Of a stretch of 64,000 nucleotides of DNA, positions 54,111 to 62,391 are shown piece after piece. Origin of the DNA: Clostridium sp. AM34-11AC (lineage in GTDB: Bacteria > Bacillota > Clostridia > Lachnospirales > Lachnospiraceae); NCBI RefSeq assembly GCF_003435375.1, contig NZ_QWGL01000007.1:62001-126000 (forward strand). Direction: 5' to 3'. The notes below the pieces were generated by a model. It was not told where the DNA came from and made no database searches. It worked only from the letters and a program-made list of their open reading frames with translations. Both the position numbers and the translations under genes were made by a program. Numbering within the stretch: position 1 is the first letter of the stretch; each line of letters starts with the position of its first letter.

Positions 54111-55535
54111 TTACCCGTATATTCCGCCCACCAGCACCGTCATATCATCCCGCGGCTCTCCCTCAAACGACAATGCAAACGTCAAGATCATCTCCGCCGT
54201 CTCCTGCACCCCCGCGTCGGGCAGACCATCCAGAAATTCCCGGAACGCTTTCTCCTTCTCCACTCCCGGCATAGCATCCAGGACTCCGTCGCTGACCATA
54301 ATGATCTTATCTCCGTCCCACAGCTTCCTCGATATCATCACCGGTTCCACGGGATTCAGCACTCCCGCCGGGACTGTTTCTGACTCCAGGACCTCCGCCT
54401 CGCCGCCGCCCCGACGGTCCGGCAGTAAAAACGATGCCGCCGCCCCGAGCTTCATCATCTCCAGCACCCCCGTATAGAGGTTCACAAGTCCCAGATCCAT
54501 CGTCGCCGGCCGGTCACCCATGCCATTCAGCAGGAGCACCGTGTTGATGAGCTTTAACGTAGACCGCGCCGAAAATCCCGTATCCAGAAGCTGCTCCGCC
54601 AACTCCATGACCTGCTCGCTGTCAGCCCCAGCCGCCGGTCCGCTCCCCATTCCGTCGGAGAGACTCAACGCCACCTGCCCCGGCAGCGTGTTCCGGAACA
54701 TATAATTATCACCGGAGACTTCTTCCCCCTCTTTCGGGGTCTTCGCACATCCAAACAGGATCCGGTAGCTTCCCTTTTCGATGAGACGCACCATGGACGA
54801 TTTTCTCGTGACCAGCGTCTTCCCATTCCTCGCCGGGATAAATTCCGCCCCCACAGCCTGTCCAAACAACGCCGCCATGTCCTTCACGGTCACACACCGT
54901 CCGTTTCCTGTCCGTGCCGTGAGGAATGCCTCCCGGCGTCCATCCCCATATTTCAAAACGAGCATGTCCTCCAGGGCGATCCGCCGTTTCCGAAATGCCG
55001 CCCGCACCGCCGGAACCAGCGCCTCCGTCACATCCGCCGCCTGCTCCATCTGCCCGGAGAACTCCCCCAGGATCCCCGCCATCTCCTCAAACTGCAGCAT
55101 GACCGCGTCCCTGCTCTCCAGAAACCGGTTCTTCCAGGCGAGATTCATCGTGGACCGCCCAAGACTTCTATTTAATTCCCGCAGATAATCCGTTTTCTTC
55201 CGGCACCGGTCCAGGAACTCCCTGGGCATGTCCGGATATTCCAGAGCGCCCTTTTTCTCGAAAGAGCGAAGCAGATAATAGAGAAAATAGTTCTCCCCGT
55301 CCTGATCCTCCAGGCATTCCTGTTTCATGCCACAGCGGTCGCAGCTCCCGCAGACCATGGACGCCGCCGATTCCAGTGCCGCGATCCCGTCCTCCCTGGA
55401 AAGTCCGGGATCTTCGCCGGAATTTTTCATAACCTTCGCAAGCTGTCCTAATGACTCAGATATCTCCGCAAGCCGCCCCGCCGCATAGCTCCTGGTCCCG
55501 GACAGCTTTCTATGTACCTCACGATTTCCAAACAC
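54111..55535 (-). CDS. spoIIE: Stage II sporulation protein E, short form without membrane domain
   Basis: The 474-residue protein starts at GTG 55535 with AGGAGGG upstream. It holds the SpoIIE linker/central region (1-260, with the cysteine cluster CGSCDRCGMKQEC near 72-84) and a PP2C phosphatase domain with LSLSDGMGSGPAAGADSEQVMELAEQLLDTGFS near 290-322, MVSDGVLDAMPG near 415-426 and DDMTVLVGG at the end. The usual ten-helix N-terminal membrane domain (about 320 residues) is absent, and no room for it exists before divIC. SpoIIE normally dephosphorylates SpoIIAA to activate sigma-F in the forespore. Position between divIC and tilS supports orthology. Confidence 0.88.
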   Translation of the reverse strand: MFGNREVHRKLSGTRSYAAGRLAEISESLGQLAKVMKNSGEDPGLSREDGIAALESAASMVCGSCDRCGMKQECLEDQDGENYFLYYLLRSFEKKGALEYPDMPREFLDRCRKKTDYLRELNRSLGRSTMNLAWKNRFLESRDAVMLQFEEMAGILGEFSGQMEQAADVTEALVPAVRAAFRKRRIALEDMLVLKYGDGRREAFLTARTGNGRCVTVKDMAALFGQAVGAEFIPARNGKTLVTRKSSMVRLIEKGSYRILFGCAKTPKEGEEVSGDNYMFRNTLPGQVALSLSDGMGSGPAAGADSEQVMELAEQLLDTGFSARSTLKLINTVLLLNGMGDRPATMDLGLVNLYTGVLEMMKLGAAASFLLPDRRGGGEAEVLESETVPAGVLNPVEPVMISRKLWDGDKIIMVSDGVLDAMPGVEKEKAFREFLDGLPDAGVQETAEMILTFALSFEGEPRDDMTVLVGGIYG

Positions 55536-55696
55536 AAAAATCCCTCCTAACCTGCGTACCCTGTCACAAAGACCGTTCCGATCTCCATGACCAGCTTTAA
55601 CGGCGCAGAATACGCCATTTTATTATATGCAGGCAGGCGGGAAATATTTGTCGGATTCCCGTATTTAATTTTTAAAAGTTAGTGACATGATTCGCC

Positions 55697-56026
55697 CTAG
55701 CTTGATTCATCGGCCTTAAACAGAATTTCATCCTTATTTACAAGCCCCAGTTTCTCTTTCGCGACCTTCTCAATATACTGCTTCGTCTGAACATACACGC
55801 GGTACTCCTCGAGTTCCGCGGCTCTCGCCTCTTCCTTCGCGAGGGACTTCTCAAGCGCCTGTTCCCGCGCCTGATATTCCAGATCGCGTTCTCTCAGGGA
55901 AGCGCCGCCGATATGGACTACCACAGCAAGACTCGCTACGACCACCGTGATTCCAATTAACGCCATCCGGTTGCTCAGACTGTTTTTCGATTTTCTTTTA
56001 TTTCGTCTGTTCCGGTTTTCTCCCAT
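55697..56026 (-). CDS. divIC: Cell-division protein DivIC/FtsB-like
   Basis: The 109-residue protein has a basic cytoplasmic N-terminus, one membrane helix (about 20-42) and a coiled coil (about 48-90, rich in E, A, L and R). This is the standard DivIC/FtsB layout of the septal FtsL-DivIC-DivIB complex. Its place between yabQ and spoIIE matches Bacillus and Clostridia. Confidence 0.88.
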   Translation of the reverse strand: MGENRNRRNKRKSKNSLSNRMALIGITVVVASLAVVVHIGGASLRERDLEYQAREQALEKSLAKEEARAAELEEYRVYVQTKQYIEKVAKEKLGLVNKDEILFKADESS

Positions 56027-56079
56027 GATTTCTCGCTTCCTTCTGGATTTTCCCTCCCGTTCTAACCAACAAAACGATT

Positions 56080-56406
56080 CTATCTTTTAATCTTATACCA
56101 TTTTTTCAGCTTTTTCAATAGCTGAAACACATTCCGGCTAATGATTTTATCATAAAAAATCATGCCGAAAAACACACACGCAATGATGTACGCCCGAACA
56201 ATACCGCTGTTCTCGTAAAACAGCAGAAGAAACGTCATGACAGCCGCATAGATCCAGTAAAAAAAATCCTCGATCCCCGTCCACAGCCGCCCATGGGGAA
56301 CAAAAAAGCGGAATAGCCGCAAAAAGTCATAACTCGCCATCAAAATAAAGCCGAGCACCGTACTCATGCCAACCAGGCGGACTTCCAGAGTAAGATAGGG
56401 ACTCAC
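56080..56406 (-). CDS. yabQ: Spore cortex/coat biosynthesis protein YabQ
   Basis: This 108-residue membrane protein with about four hydrophobic segments (near 10-28, 38-58, 62-80 and others) is recognised by the YabQ-type start (LEVRLVGMSTVLGFILMASYDFLRLFR) and by its position after yabP. The GTG start at 56406 has GGAGG six bases upstream. In Bacillus YabQ is needed for cortex formation. Confidence 0.85.
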   Translation of the reverse strand: MSPYLTLEVRLVGMSTVLGFILMASYDFLRLFRFFVPHGRLWTGIEDFFYWIYAAVMTFLLLFYENSGIVRAYIIACVFFGMIFYDKIISRNVFQLLKKLKKWYKIKR

Positions 56407-56531
56407 AAGGCACCTCCGAGTTTAAATTTCCTGCTTATTTTCTCTTTCATGGTCTCATTTTTCGTCACATGATCTATTTTCTGCGGTTACCTGGATTTTT
56501 CCTCATGAACTCTTTCATCACTGCTTTTCCA

Positions 56532-56810
56532 CTACTTAAATAATTTTGCAAAAAATGATTCCCCGCTCTTCGCGCCGCCGCCCGCCGAATACACAAGGCT
56601 GTCCGTCCTGCCCTCAATATCGATCTCACCTTTTTCCAGACTCAGCCGGTTTACATGGAGGTCTTTTCCCTTGATGGTCAGAAGTCCCATGTCCGTGTCC
56701 AGCACGATGGTGTTCTCGTCAAAGGAGATCACATCCAGGATCCCCGTGAGATTTCCCAGATTCCGATTATTCAAAACGATCTTATGCGCCATTCCCGGAT
56801 TCTCTTCCAT
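56532..56810 (-). CDS. yabP: Sporulation protein YabP
   Basis: From the ATG at 56810 (AGGAGG upstream) the product is 92 residues: MEENPGMAHKIVLNNRNLG, then LTGILDVISFDENTIVLDTDMGLLTIKGKDLHVNRLSLEKGEIDIEGRTDSLVY. This small all-beta pattern is the YabP/YqfC family. The longer in-frame extension lacks a site. It starts the yabP-yabQ-divIC group on the minus strand and is separated from rqcP by a terminator. Confidence 0.9.
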   Translation of the reverse strand: MEENPGMAHKIVLNNRNLGNLTGILDVISFDENTIVLDTDMGLLTIKGKDLHVNRLSLEKGEIDIEGRTDSLVYSAGGGAKSGESFFAKLFK

Positions 56811-56961
56811 AAAAACCTCCTGTATATGTAAATATGTTTTAAATATATGAAGTAAAAAAATTTTTATGCTGTTTTTCACTTTTCACTGTCGTTTCCGTCT
56901 AACCACTTGCAAATGTAGTATGCGATCACACTTGCCATAACGGAAACTCGCACCTTACATA

Positions 56962-56994
56962 AAAAACCTCATCAGTTTTTTACTGTGAGGTTTT
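56962..56994. terminator. Bidirectional terminator between rqcP and yabP
   Basis: AAAAACCTCA and TGAGGTTTTT (with a TCAG/CTG inner part) form a stem directly after the rqcP stop. It separates the mazG-hup-rqcP part from the sporulation genes. Confidence 0.8.
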
Positions 56995-56996
56995 TC

Positions 56997-57236
56997 CTAA
57001 ATATATTCAAACATTTCCTTCGTATCTTCCTTGCGGATCGTCTCCTGCACGCTCGTCACACGGACCTTGACGGCTTTTGTTCCAAATGCCACCTCAATCA
57101 CATCTCCGACCTTAACTTCCGCGCTGGCTCTCGCAATCTTATCGTTCAGCATCACACGGCCGCTGTCGCACGCCTCGTTTGCCACGGTTCTGCGCTTGAT
57201 GATACGGGATACCTTCAGATATTTGTCTAAACGCAT
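56997..57236 (-). CDS. rqcP: S4-domain RNA-binding protein RqcP (YabO)
   Basis: The 79-residue protein is essentially one S4 domain: MRLDKYLKVSRIIKRRTVANEACDSGRVMLNDKIA, then VKVGDVIEVAFG. RqcP works with RqcH to add alanine tails on stalled ribosomes. It lies downstream of hup and upstream of yabP, as in many Clostridia. Confidence 0.93.
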   Translation of the reverse strand: MRLDKYLKVSRIIKRRTVANEACDSGRVMLNDKIARASAEVKVGDVIEVAFGTKAVKVRVTSVQETIRKEDTKEMFEYI

Positions 57237-57320
57237 AACTTGCTCCTTTTCTGCGGCACCATCGCCGCCGGACTTCCTGCTGCCCGCCTGTCCAGGCGAA
57301 CCCCGGAAACAATTTCCCCC

Positions 57321-57350
57321 TCCGCAATACGCATATCACGGAGGGGATCC
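57321..57350. terminator. Hairpin after hup
   Basis: CCCCTCCG and CGGAGGGG form a perfect stem downstream of the hup stop on the minus strand, without a clear T run. It may stabilise the hup mRNA or weakly terminate it. Confidence 0.4.
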
Positions 57351-57395
57351 AAACACGTGCTGCCTACACAGCCACTTTTATCATTCTAAACAGAA

Positions 57396-57671
57396 TTAAG
57401 CGTTAACCATATCCTTTAAAGCCTTACCAGCTTTGAATTTCGGGTTCTTGGAAGCTGCGATCGTGATCTTCTCGCCTGTAAGCGGGTTTCTTCCCTCTCT
57501 AGCCTCTCTCTCGGATACCTCGAATGTACCGAAGCCAACTAACTGTACCTTCTCACCTTTAACTAACTCTGCTGCAATAACATCTGTGAAAGCCTTCAGT
57601 GCCTTCTCAGCATCTTTCTTGGAGAGTTCTGCCTGCTCAGCAACTGCTGCGATTAATTCTGTCTTGTTCAT
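57396..57671 (-). CDS. hup: HU-family DNA-binding protein
   Basis: The 91-residue protein starts [20 protein letters not shown] and shows the HU signature [30 protein letters not shown] with the conserved RNP arm. It is a small basic nucleoid protein. AGGAGG precedes the ATG. It sits between mazG and rqcP. Confidence 0.97.
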   Translation of the reverse strand: MNKTELIAAVAEQAELSKKDAEKALKAFTDVIAAELVKGEKVQLVGFGTFEVSEREAREGRNPLTGEKITIAASKNPKFKAGKALKDMVNA

Positions 57672-57820
57672 TTGTTTTATTTCCTCCTAAAATTCATTTC
57701 AAACCTGCGGACAAAGCCTGCCCGAAGGACCTTTGCATTGCACTCTTACATTTATATATGTTTCTGCATTCTTTGTCAAGGATTTTTGCCCGTTTTTGCC
57801 GTGTTTTTGCGCACTTTTCA

Positions 57821-58216
57821 TCAATGTGCGGCGGCCCGTTTTTTCTTTTCCTCCCGCTCCTGTTTCTTGATCGCTTCCCAGAGGTCCTTCTCGTTCTCCA
57901 CCTCCGGAATCTCGCCTCCGAAGACCCGTGGATGGCGGCGGATCATCTTCTCGCAGATGCCGTTCACCACATCATCCACGGTAAAATTTCCCTGCTCCGC
58001 CTCGATCTCACTGTGGAACATGACCTGGAACAGGACATCCCCCAGCTCCTCGCAGAGATTTTCCGTGTCATGAGCATCGATCGCCTCCAGCACCTCCGCG
58101 CATTCCTCCACGAGATGCTTTTTCAACGTGTCATGATCCTGCGCCCGGTCCCATGGACAGCCATCCTCCGCACGCAGTGTCTTCATGATCTGCTTTAAGT
58201 CCTCGAATGTATACAT
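57821..58216 (-). CDS. mazG: Nucleoside triphosphate pyrophosphohydrolase MazG (short form)
   Basis: The 131-residue single MazG domain has the motif LRAEDGCPWDRAQDHDTLKKHLVEECAEVLEAID near 14-47 and the metal-binding EELGDVLFQVMFHSEIEAE near 56-74. The Bacillus and E. coli proteins have two such domains or an extra methylase domain; this is the minimal form. It hydrolyses non-canonical or excess NTPs. Confidence 0.93.
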   Translation of the reverse strand: MYTFEDLKQIMKTLRAEDGCPWDRAQDHDTLKKHLVEECAEVLEAIDAHDTENLCEELGDVLFQVMFHSEIEAEQGNFTVDDVVNGICEKMIRRHPRVFGGEIPEVENEKDLWEAIKKQEREEKKKRAAAH

Positions 58217-58332
58217 AGTATTTCCTCACCTTATCCGTTTTCATTCATTTTTCTGCTGTTTCGAGCCTCTGACGATCGCCCGGTCCTCTCCCCGTCGGTT
58301 CCGCCTACGCTCTCCGCCAACAGTTTTAAATA

Positions 58333-58548
58333 CTATTTTCTACTATCATTGTAACTGGATTCTATTTCTCTGGCAATATGCATTCTGTTTTTTAACTGCA
58401 ATCCATCACCGTCCATTTGTTCCAATTTAATCCGCACCAAACATACTCCACTTGTCCTCCTGAAATCTTTTATTTTTTCTACATATTTGCACCAATTGAC
58501 GATTCCATGAAAAAAAGTTATACTCTTAATTGTCGTGTCTTTTGACAT
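58333..58548 (-). CDS. Possible small hypothetical protein
   Basis: A 71-codon frame starts MSKDTTIKSITFFHGIVNWC and ends EIESSYNDSRK. Its composition looks protein-like and helical in the second half. No AGGAGG precedes the ATG and I recognise no family. It lies between mazG and the EamA gene, and it may be non-coding. Confidence 0.25.
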   Translation of the reverse strand: MSKDTTIKSITFFHGIVNWCKYVEKIKDFRRTSGVCLVRIKLEQMDGDGLQLKNRMHIAREIESSYNDSRK

Positions 58549-58600
58549 ATCATCACTCTAATTGAGCTATTCCTCGATTACAATTTCACAGGAGGACATC

Positions 58601-59470
58601 ATGAATATCACACAAAAACAAAAGGGCATCCTCTTTATGATCCTGTCCGCGCTTTCTTTCGCCTCCATGCAGGTCGTTGTCCGTATGAGCCGCGAAATTC
58701 CAACGATGGAGCAGATCTGCGTCCGCAATCTCTTCATCCTGATCGTTTCCTTTTTCATCATCCGTAAAAAACGTGGTTCCTACTACGGCCCGAAAAAATA
58801 CCAGCCGTACCTGTTCGGCCGCTCTTTCTTCGGATTTCTGGGCCTGATCACGCTGTTCTACGCCTCCAGCCATGCTGCACAGGGAGATGTCACCGTATTA
58901 AATAAGCTCTCCCCGATCTTTGTCACACTGCTGGCGGCTGTGTTTATGAAGGAGAAGCTTTCCCCGATCCAGATCCCGGCGCTGGCACTGTCCGTTATCG
59001 GCGCATTCATCGTATTCCGTCCGAGCTTCCAGTCCGACCCATTTCCGCTGGTAGTCGCGCTGCTCTCCGCCATCACATCCGGCGTTGCGTACACGTTTCT
59101 CGGCTACTTTAAGGGAAAAGTCGACGGAATCACCGTTATCATGCACTTTTCAACCTTCAGCGTGTTCGGTTCCCTGCCGTTCGTCATCAGCAATTTCGTT
59201 ATGCCGGACCCGCGCCAGTTTATGCTGCTCATGCTGATCAGCCTCTTCGGCTCCCTGGGCCAGGTATTCATCACCTACGCTTACCGCTTCGCCCCGGCAT
59301 CCGAGATCAGTATCTACAACTACTCCGGAATCCTGTTCAGCATCGTTCTCGGCGCAGCGATCCTCGGCGAGCCTTTAAAATCCACCTCGATCCTCGGCGG
59401 CGCATTGGTTGCGATTGCTTCGATCATGGTGTATATCTATGGGAATTCGAAGAAGCAGGCTGGGAAATAA
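58601..59470 (+). CDS. EamA-family (DMT) transporter
   Basis: From the ATG at 58601 (GGAGG upstream) the product is 289 residues with ten hydrophobic segments in two EamA halves (about 5-135 and 148-280), including GKRGILF-like MILSALSFASMQVVVRMS and the second-half ILGAAILGEPLKSTSILGGALVAIASIMVYI. It exports or imports a metabolite of unknown identity. It is the only plus-strand gene in the spore cluster and appears to have been inserted between spoVT and mazG. Confidence 0.9.
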   Translation: MNITQKQKGILFMILSALSFASMQVVVRMSREIPTMEQICVRNLFILIVSFFIIRKKRGSYYGPKKYQPYLFGRSFFGFLGLITLFYASSHAAQGDVTVLNKLSPIFVTLLAAVFMKEKLSPIQIPALALSVIGAFIVFRPSFQSDPFPLVVALLSAITSGVAYTFLGYFKGKVDGITVIMHFSTFSVFGSLPFVISNFVMPDPRQFMLLMLISLFGSLGQVFITYAYRFAPASEISIYNYSGILFSIVLGAAILGEPLKSTSILGGALVAIASIMVYIYGNSKKQAGK

Positions 59471-59660
59471 AGTTCTTTCAGCCCAAACTAGCGTAGACCG
59501 AATAATTACGTGTATAACGAATGTCAGAATCCGAAAAGTCTACCCGCATGAACATAGTCTGGATACACTGTTCACCTGCGGAACCGCCACCGGCAGCTTC
59601 TTCCGGATGCATGGCAATTAGAAATGTGCATTTGCATAATGCCTTTTATTTAGATCGTTT

Positions 59661-59793
59661 GTAACTATTCAGTACCTTCATAGTTACACGCAAAAATCCA
59701 TTCCAGATCAGCTTCGCTGATGGGATTTTTGCCCTCCAGCCTATGTTTTCTTACGGTCAGCGCAGCAAGTGCGCAGACCTACTGAACAGTTAC
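59661..59793 (+). repeat. 133-bp inverted-repeat element, copy E (reference copy)
   Basis: The ends GTAACTATTCAGTA and TACTGAACAGTTAC are inverted repeats (13 of 14). An exact 8-bp direct repeat GATCGTTT flanks the element. Inside are three hairpins: GTAACTAT/ATAGTTAC, CAAAAATCC..ATCAGC-ttc-GCTGAT..GGGATTTTTG, and GGTC-a-GCGCA-gcaag-TGCGC-a-GACC. No open frame is present. Ends starting GTAA and 8-bp duplications are features of the IS66 family, so it is probably a non-autonomous (MITE) relative. Confidence 0.92.
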
Positions 59794-59827
59794 GATCGTT
59801 TTTTGATTCGTTGTAAATAAAAGTCAA

Positions 59828-59889
59828 AGTCCACATGATAATATTTATTGAAGTGATCTCTTCTAAAATATCATCATGTGGACTTTTTT
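59828..59889. terminator. Bidirectional terminator between the EamA and spoVT genes
   Basis: AGTCCACATGATAATATTT and AAAATATCATCATGTGGACT form a long stem followed by TTTTTTC on the plus strand; a T-rich tract also follows on the minus strand. Confidence 0.85.
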
Positions 59890-59961
59890 CGTTTTTTATC
59901 TTACCAGGCATATTTTCTCAACATTTTTACTGCTGTTTCAAATCTCGCCCAGCCTCAATTC

Positions 59962-60510
59962 TCAGCTCTCCATCTGCCGTCCCAGGAATCCCGCCGCCGT
60001 CGCTGCCAAACGCACCTCTGCATCCGCGAACTTCGCCCTCGGCTCCCTGCTCATCACAATGACCGACCCGATCGCGTCACCTTCACAGATGATCGGAGTG
60101 ATCACCTGCGCAGTGATTCCCTCGCTGTCATCGTCCGTCACAGGCGTGAACGCCCGCTCATCCTTTCCCGCCTGCACCGTCATCCGCTCCTGGATCACAT
60201 GCTCAAGCGCCCGGCTGATAGGCTTCTGGAAAAAGTCCTTTTTCGCCCCACCGGCCGCCGCAACCACCTGGTCCCGGTCCGTGATGCAGACCATAAGCCC
60301 TGTCGACTGCGCCATCGCGTCCGCATACTGCCCCGCAAACGCATTTAGCTCCATCATCGGCGAGTACTTTTTCAGAATGATCTCCCCCTCGCGGTCCGTG
60401 AAGATCTCTAATGGCGTTCCTTCGCGCAAACGAAGTGTCCGCCTGATCTCCTTCGGCACCACCACACGTCCGAGGTCATCAATTCTTCTTACAATTCCCG
60501 TAGCTTTCAT
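59962..60510 (-). CDS. spoVT: Stage V sporulation protein T
   Basis: The 182-residue protein has an N-terminal AbrB/SpoVT DNA-binding domain (MKATGIVRRIDDLGRVVVPKEIRRTLRLREGTPLEIF) and a C-terminal GAF-like domain (about 55-182). SpoVT is a forespore regulator of late sigma-G genes. In Bacillus spoVT lies close to mazG; here an EamA transporter gene and a repeat element stand between them. Confidence 0.95.
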   Translation of the reverse strand: MKATGIVRRIDDLGRVVVPKEIRRTLRLREGTPLEIFTDREGEIILKKYSPMMELNAFAGQYADAMAQSTGLMVCITDRDQVVAAAGGAKKDFFQKPISRALEHVIQERMTVQAGKDERAFTPVTDDDSEGITAQVITPIICEGDAIGSVIVMSREPRAKFADAEVRLAATAAGFLGRQMES

Positions 60511-60591
60511 AACGTCTATTCCTCCTGCATACCACTGCTTCCATATCGTGTGACTTATGGGTAGTATGTGGAAAAGATGTCGGGATTATTC

Positions 60592-61023
60592 CTATTTTAC
60601 TTCAACCAGTTCAATCTTGAAGTTCAGCTCTTTCCCCGCCATCTCATGATTCGCGTCAAGAGTGATCATCTTCTCGTCCTTCGCGGTAACTTTCACCGGG
60701 AACGGCTGGCCGCTCTGGTTTGTGAGGTATACCTGCTGTCCGACCTCAAGATCCTCGGAACCCGGGAGATTCGCGATCTCGAGTGTGAGGATCATATTCG
60801 GATTCGGCATTCCGTAAGCCTCCTCCGGCATCAGGTGGATCTCCTTGATCTCACCGACTTCCATATCTGCAACTGCCGTGTCAAATCCCTTGATCATCTG
60901 ACCAGCGCCGCATACGAACTCTAACGGCTCGCCGCGGTCGTAGGAAGAGTCAAACTGCGTACCATCGTTAAAAGTTCCTCTGTAATGTGTGCGGCATGTC
61001 TTTCCAACATTGCGTCCTGTCAT
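60592..61023 (-). CDS. FKBP-type peptidyl-prolyl isomerase (SlyD-like)
   Basis: The start at 61023 (GGAGG upstream) gives 143 residues. The FKBP core GKTCRTHYRGTFNDGTQFDSSYDRGEPLEFVCGAGQMIKGFDTAVADMEVGE (about 7-60) is followed by an IF-chaperone insert (about 70-125) as in SlyD. The His-rich metal tail of E. coli SlyD is absent. It folds proteins in the cytosol. Confidence 0.92.
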   Translation of the reverse strand: MTGRNVGKTCRTHYRGTFNDGTQFDSSYDRGEPLEFVCGAGQMIKGFDTAVADMEVGEIKEIHLMPEEAYGMPNPNMILTLEIANLPGSEDLEVGQQVYLTNQSGQPFPVKVTAKDEKMITLDANHEMAGKELNFKIELVEVK

Positions 61024-61069
61024 CTTTAAGTTCCTCCGATATTCTCTATTATTTCCTGCACGCCTGCGT

Positions 61070-61103
61070 TCTATCATGGTCAGCGCGGCAAATGTGCAGA
61101 CCT
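61070..61103 (+). repeat. Possible relic of the 133-bp element
   Basis: TATCATGGTCAGCGCGGCAA followed by ATGTGCAGACCT matches the right-hand hairpin region of the element with several changes. It lies in the upstream region of the SlyD-like gene. No terminal repeats remain. Confidence 0.4.
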
Positions 61104-61319
61104 CATCCGCAAAACCTGCCGATAACAGGTTTTTCACGAATGTTCTATAACGAAATCATGCATTCCTATCCAGTATACCTGTTAAAAAGAATATTGGCAA
61201 CTTATTTCAGGTACCGCCGCACTTCATTTTTCTGTTTCACAGCCGGATTCTGCTCACGATATCGCAAACAGCTGCATTTCCGCAATCTGTTATGCACCAA
61301 ATTTTGCCACACAGGATCT

Positions 61320-61610
61320 TTACTGTCCCTGCCTCTTCTTTTTCTTCTCCAGCTCCTCCTGCTTCTGCCGCTCCTCTTCCAGTCCCGGAGACCATAAAAG
61401 CTCGTCGCTCTCATCGAACACGATCTCCATCACATCCTCCACGCGGCAGTCCAGAATTCTGCATAAAGTCTCCACGGTATGCGTCGAAATATATAAATTC
61501 TTCCGCAGCCTGTTCAACTGACCATTGCTGATTCCATATGTCTTGATCAGGCGATACTGGCTGATGCCTTTTCTCTGCATTGTCTCCCATAACCTTGTAT
61601 ATTTAACCAT
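61320..61610 (-). CDS. Small XRE/Cro-type regulator, paralogue 1
   Basis: The 96-residue protein has a helix-turn-helix (about 5-65; SQYRLIKTYGISNGQLNRLRKN, then THTVETLCRILDCRVEDVMEI) with an acidic stretch and a lysine/glutamate-rich tail. It is of the HTH_26 type. AAGGAG precedes the ATG. Two paralogues follow within 800 bp. The target is unknown; a DNA-binding role is inferred from the fold. Confidence 0.85.
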   Translation of the reverse strand: MVKYTRLWETMQRKGISQYRLIKTYGISNGQLNRLRKNLYISTHTVETLCRILDCRVEDVMEIVFDESDELLWSPGLEEERQKQEELEKKKKRQGQ

Positions 61611-61899
61611 ACCGTTTTCTCCTTTGTCTCATCTCTCGCCGTTATTTCCAGGACATTCCAGGCTGACCCGTTCAATCCATAGACTCGTAATCCGGCAGAA
61701 ACCGCCTAAATTCTTCTCTTTCGGTTTCCACGCCTGCTCACCAGCGATACATTTTCTATTTTCTCATTTGTATTTCCTGCCAACATCCGCAAGATTCGAC
61801 CTGTTTTTCCTTATATTTCCACAAATTCCCCTAAATATCTTTTATTCTTTACTATGGCAGAACTTCTGCCGCATTATATAAGGAAAGGAGGCGTTTCTC

Positions 61900-62118
61900 A
61901 TGATCGATTACAGCCCGCTCTGGAACACCTTAAAGTCAAAAGGCATCAACCAGTACCGCCTGATCCGCAGCTATCATTTCAGCTCCGGCCAGCTCCATCG
62001 GATCCGTAAAAATGAACATGTATCCACACATACTCTGGAAACTCTGTGCTGGATCTTAAACTGCAGCGTTGCGGACATCGTCCGCATCTCATTTGACCGC
62101 GTGGAAAAAGAATCGTAA
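61900..62118 (+). CDS. Small XRE/Cro-type regulator, paralogue 2
   Basis: The 72-residue protein starts MIDYSPLWNTLKSKGINQYR and contains FSSGQLHRIRKNEHVSTHTLETLCWILNCSVADIV. It is close to the two flanking minus-strand paralogues but lies on the plus strand. An AAAGGAGG site precedes the ATG. It has nothing beyond the HTH. Confidence 0.85.
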   Translation: MIDYSPLWNTLKSKGINQYRLIRSYHFSSGQLHRIRKNEHVSTHTLETLCWILNCSVADIVRISFDRVEKES

Positions 62119-62163
62119 AAATATCTGGTCTTTATCGGAACTCTTTTCCGGTAAAGATCAGTG

Positions 62164-62391
62164 TCAATTCGCCTTATTTTCCTTCTCCTCGTCCTCGAAA
62201 GAAACCTCCATCACATCCTCGATCCGGCAGTCCAGGATCCGGCAGAGCGTCTCCAACGTATGCGTCGAAACATATGTATTCTTCTTCAGACGGCTCATCT
62301 GGCCGGAGCTTAAGCCAAACTCCTTGATCAACCGATATTGACTGATCTTTCTCTTCTCCATGGTCTCCCACAAGCGATTGTAACTTATCAT
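62164..62391 (-). CDS. Small XRE/Cro-type regulator, paralogue 3
   Basis: From the ATG at 62391 (GGAGGA upstream) the product is 75 residues: MISYNRLWETMEKRKISQYR, then LSSGQMSRLKKNTYVSTHTLETLCRILDCRIEDVMEVSFEDEEKE. It converges with paralogue 2 (stops 45 bp apart). Of the three, 1 and 3 are the closest pair. A longer in-frame start lacks a site. Confidence 0.85.
   Translation of the reverse strand: MISYNRLWETMEKRKISQYRLIKEFGLSSGQMSRLKKNTYVSTHTLETLCRILDCRIEDVMEVSFEDEEKENKAN

Noticed and set aside
54111..55700. A frameshift explaining the short SpoIIE
   Set aside because: Only about 160 bp separate it from divIC and they contain no membrane-helix coding in any frame; the short form has its own ribosome site.
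56820..56860. A sigma-E-like promoter directly before yabP
   Set aside because: The -10-like CATATACA touches the AGGAGG, so a transcript from it would lose its ribosome site. The sequence is AT-rich and probably matches by chance.
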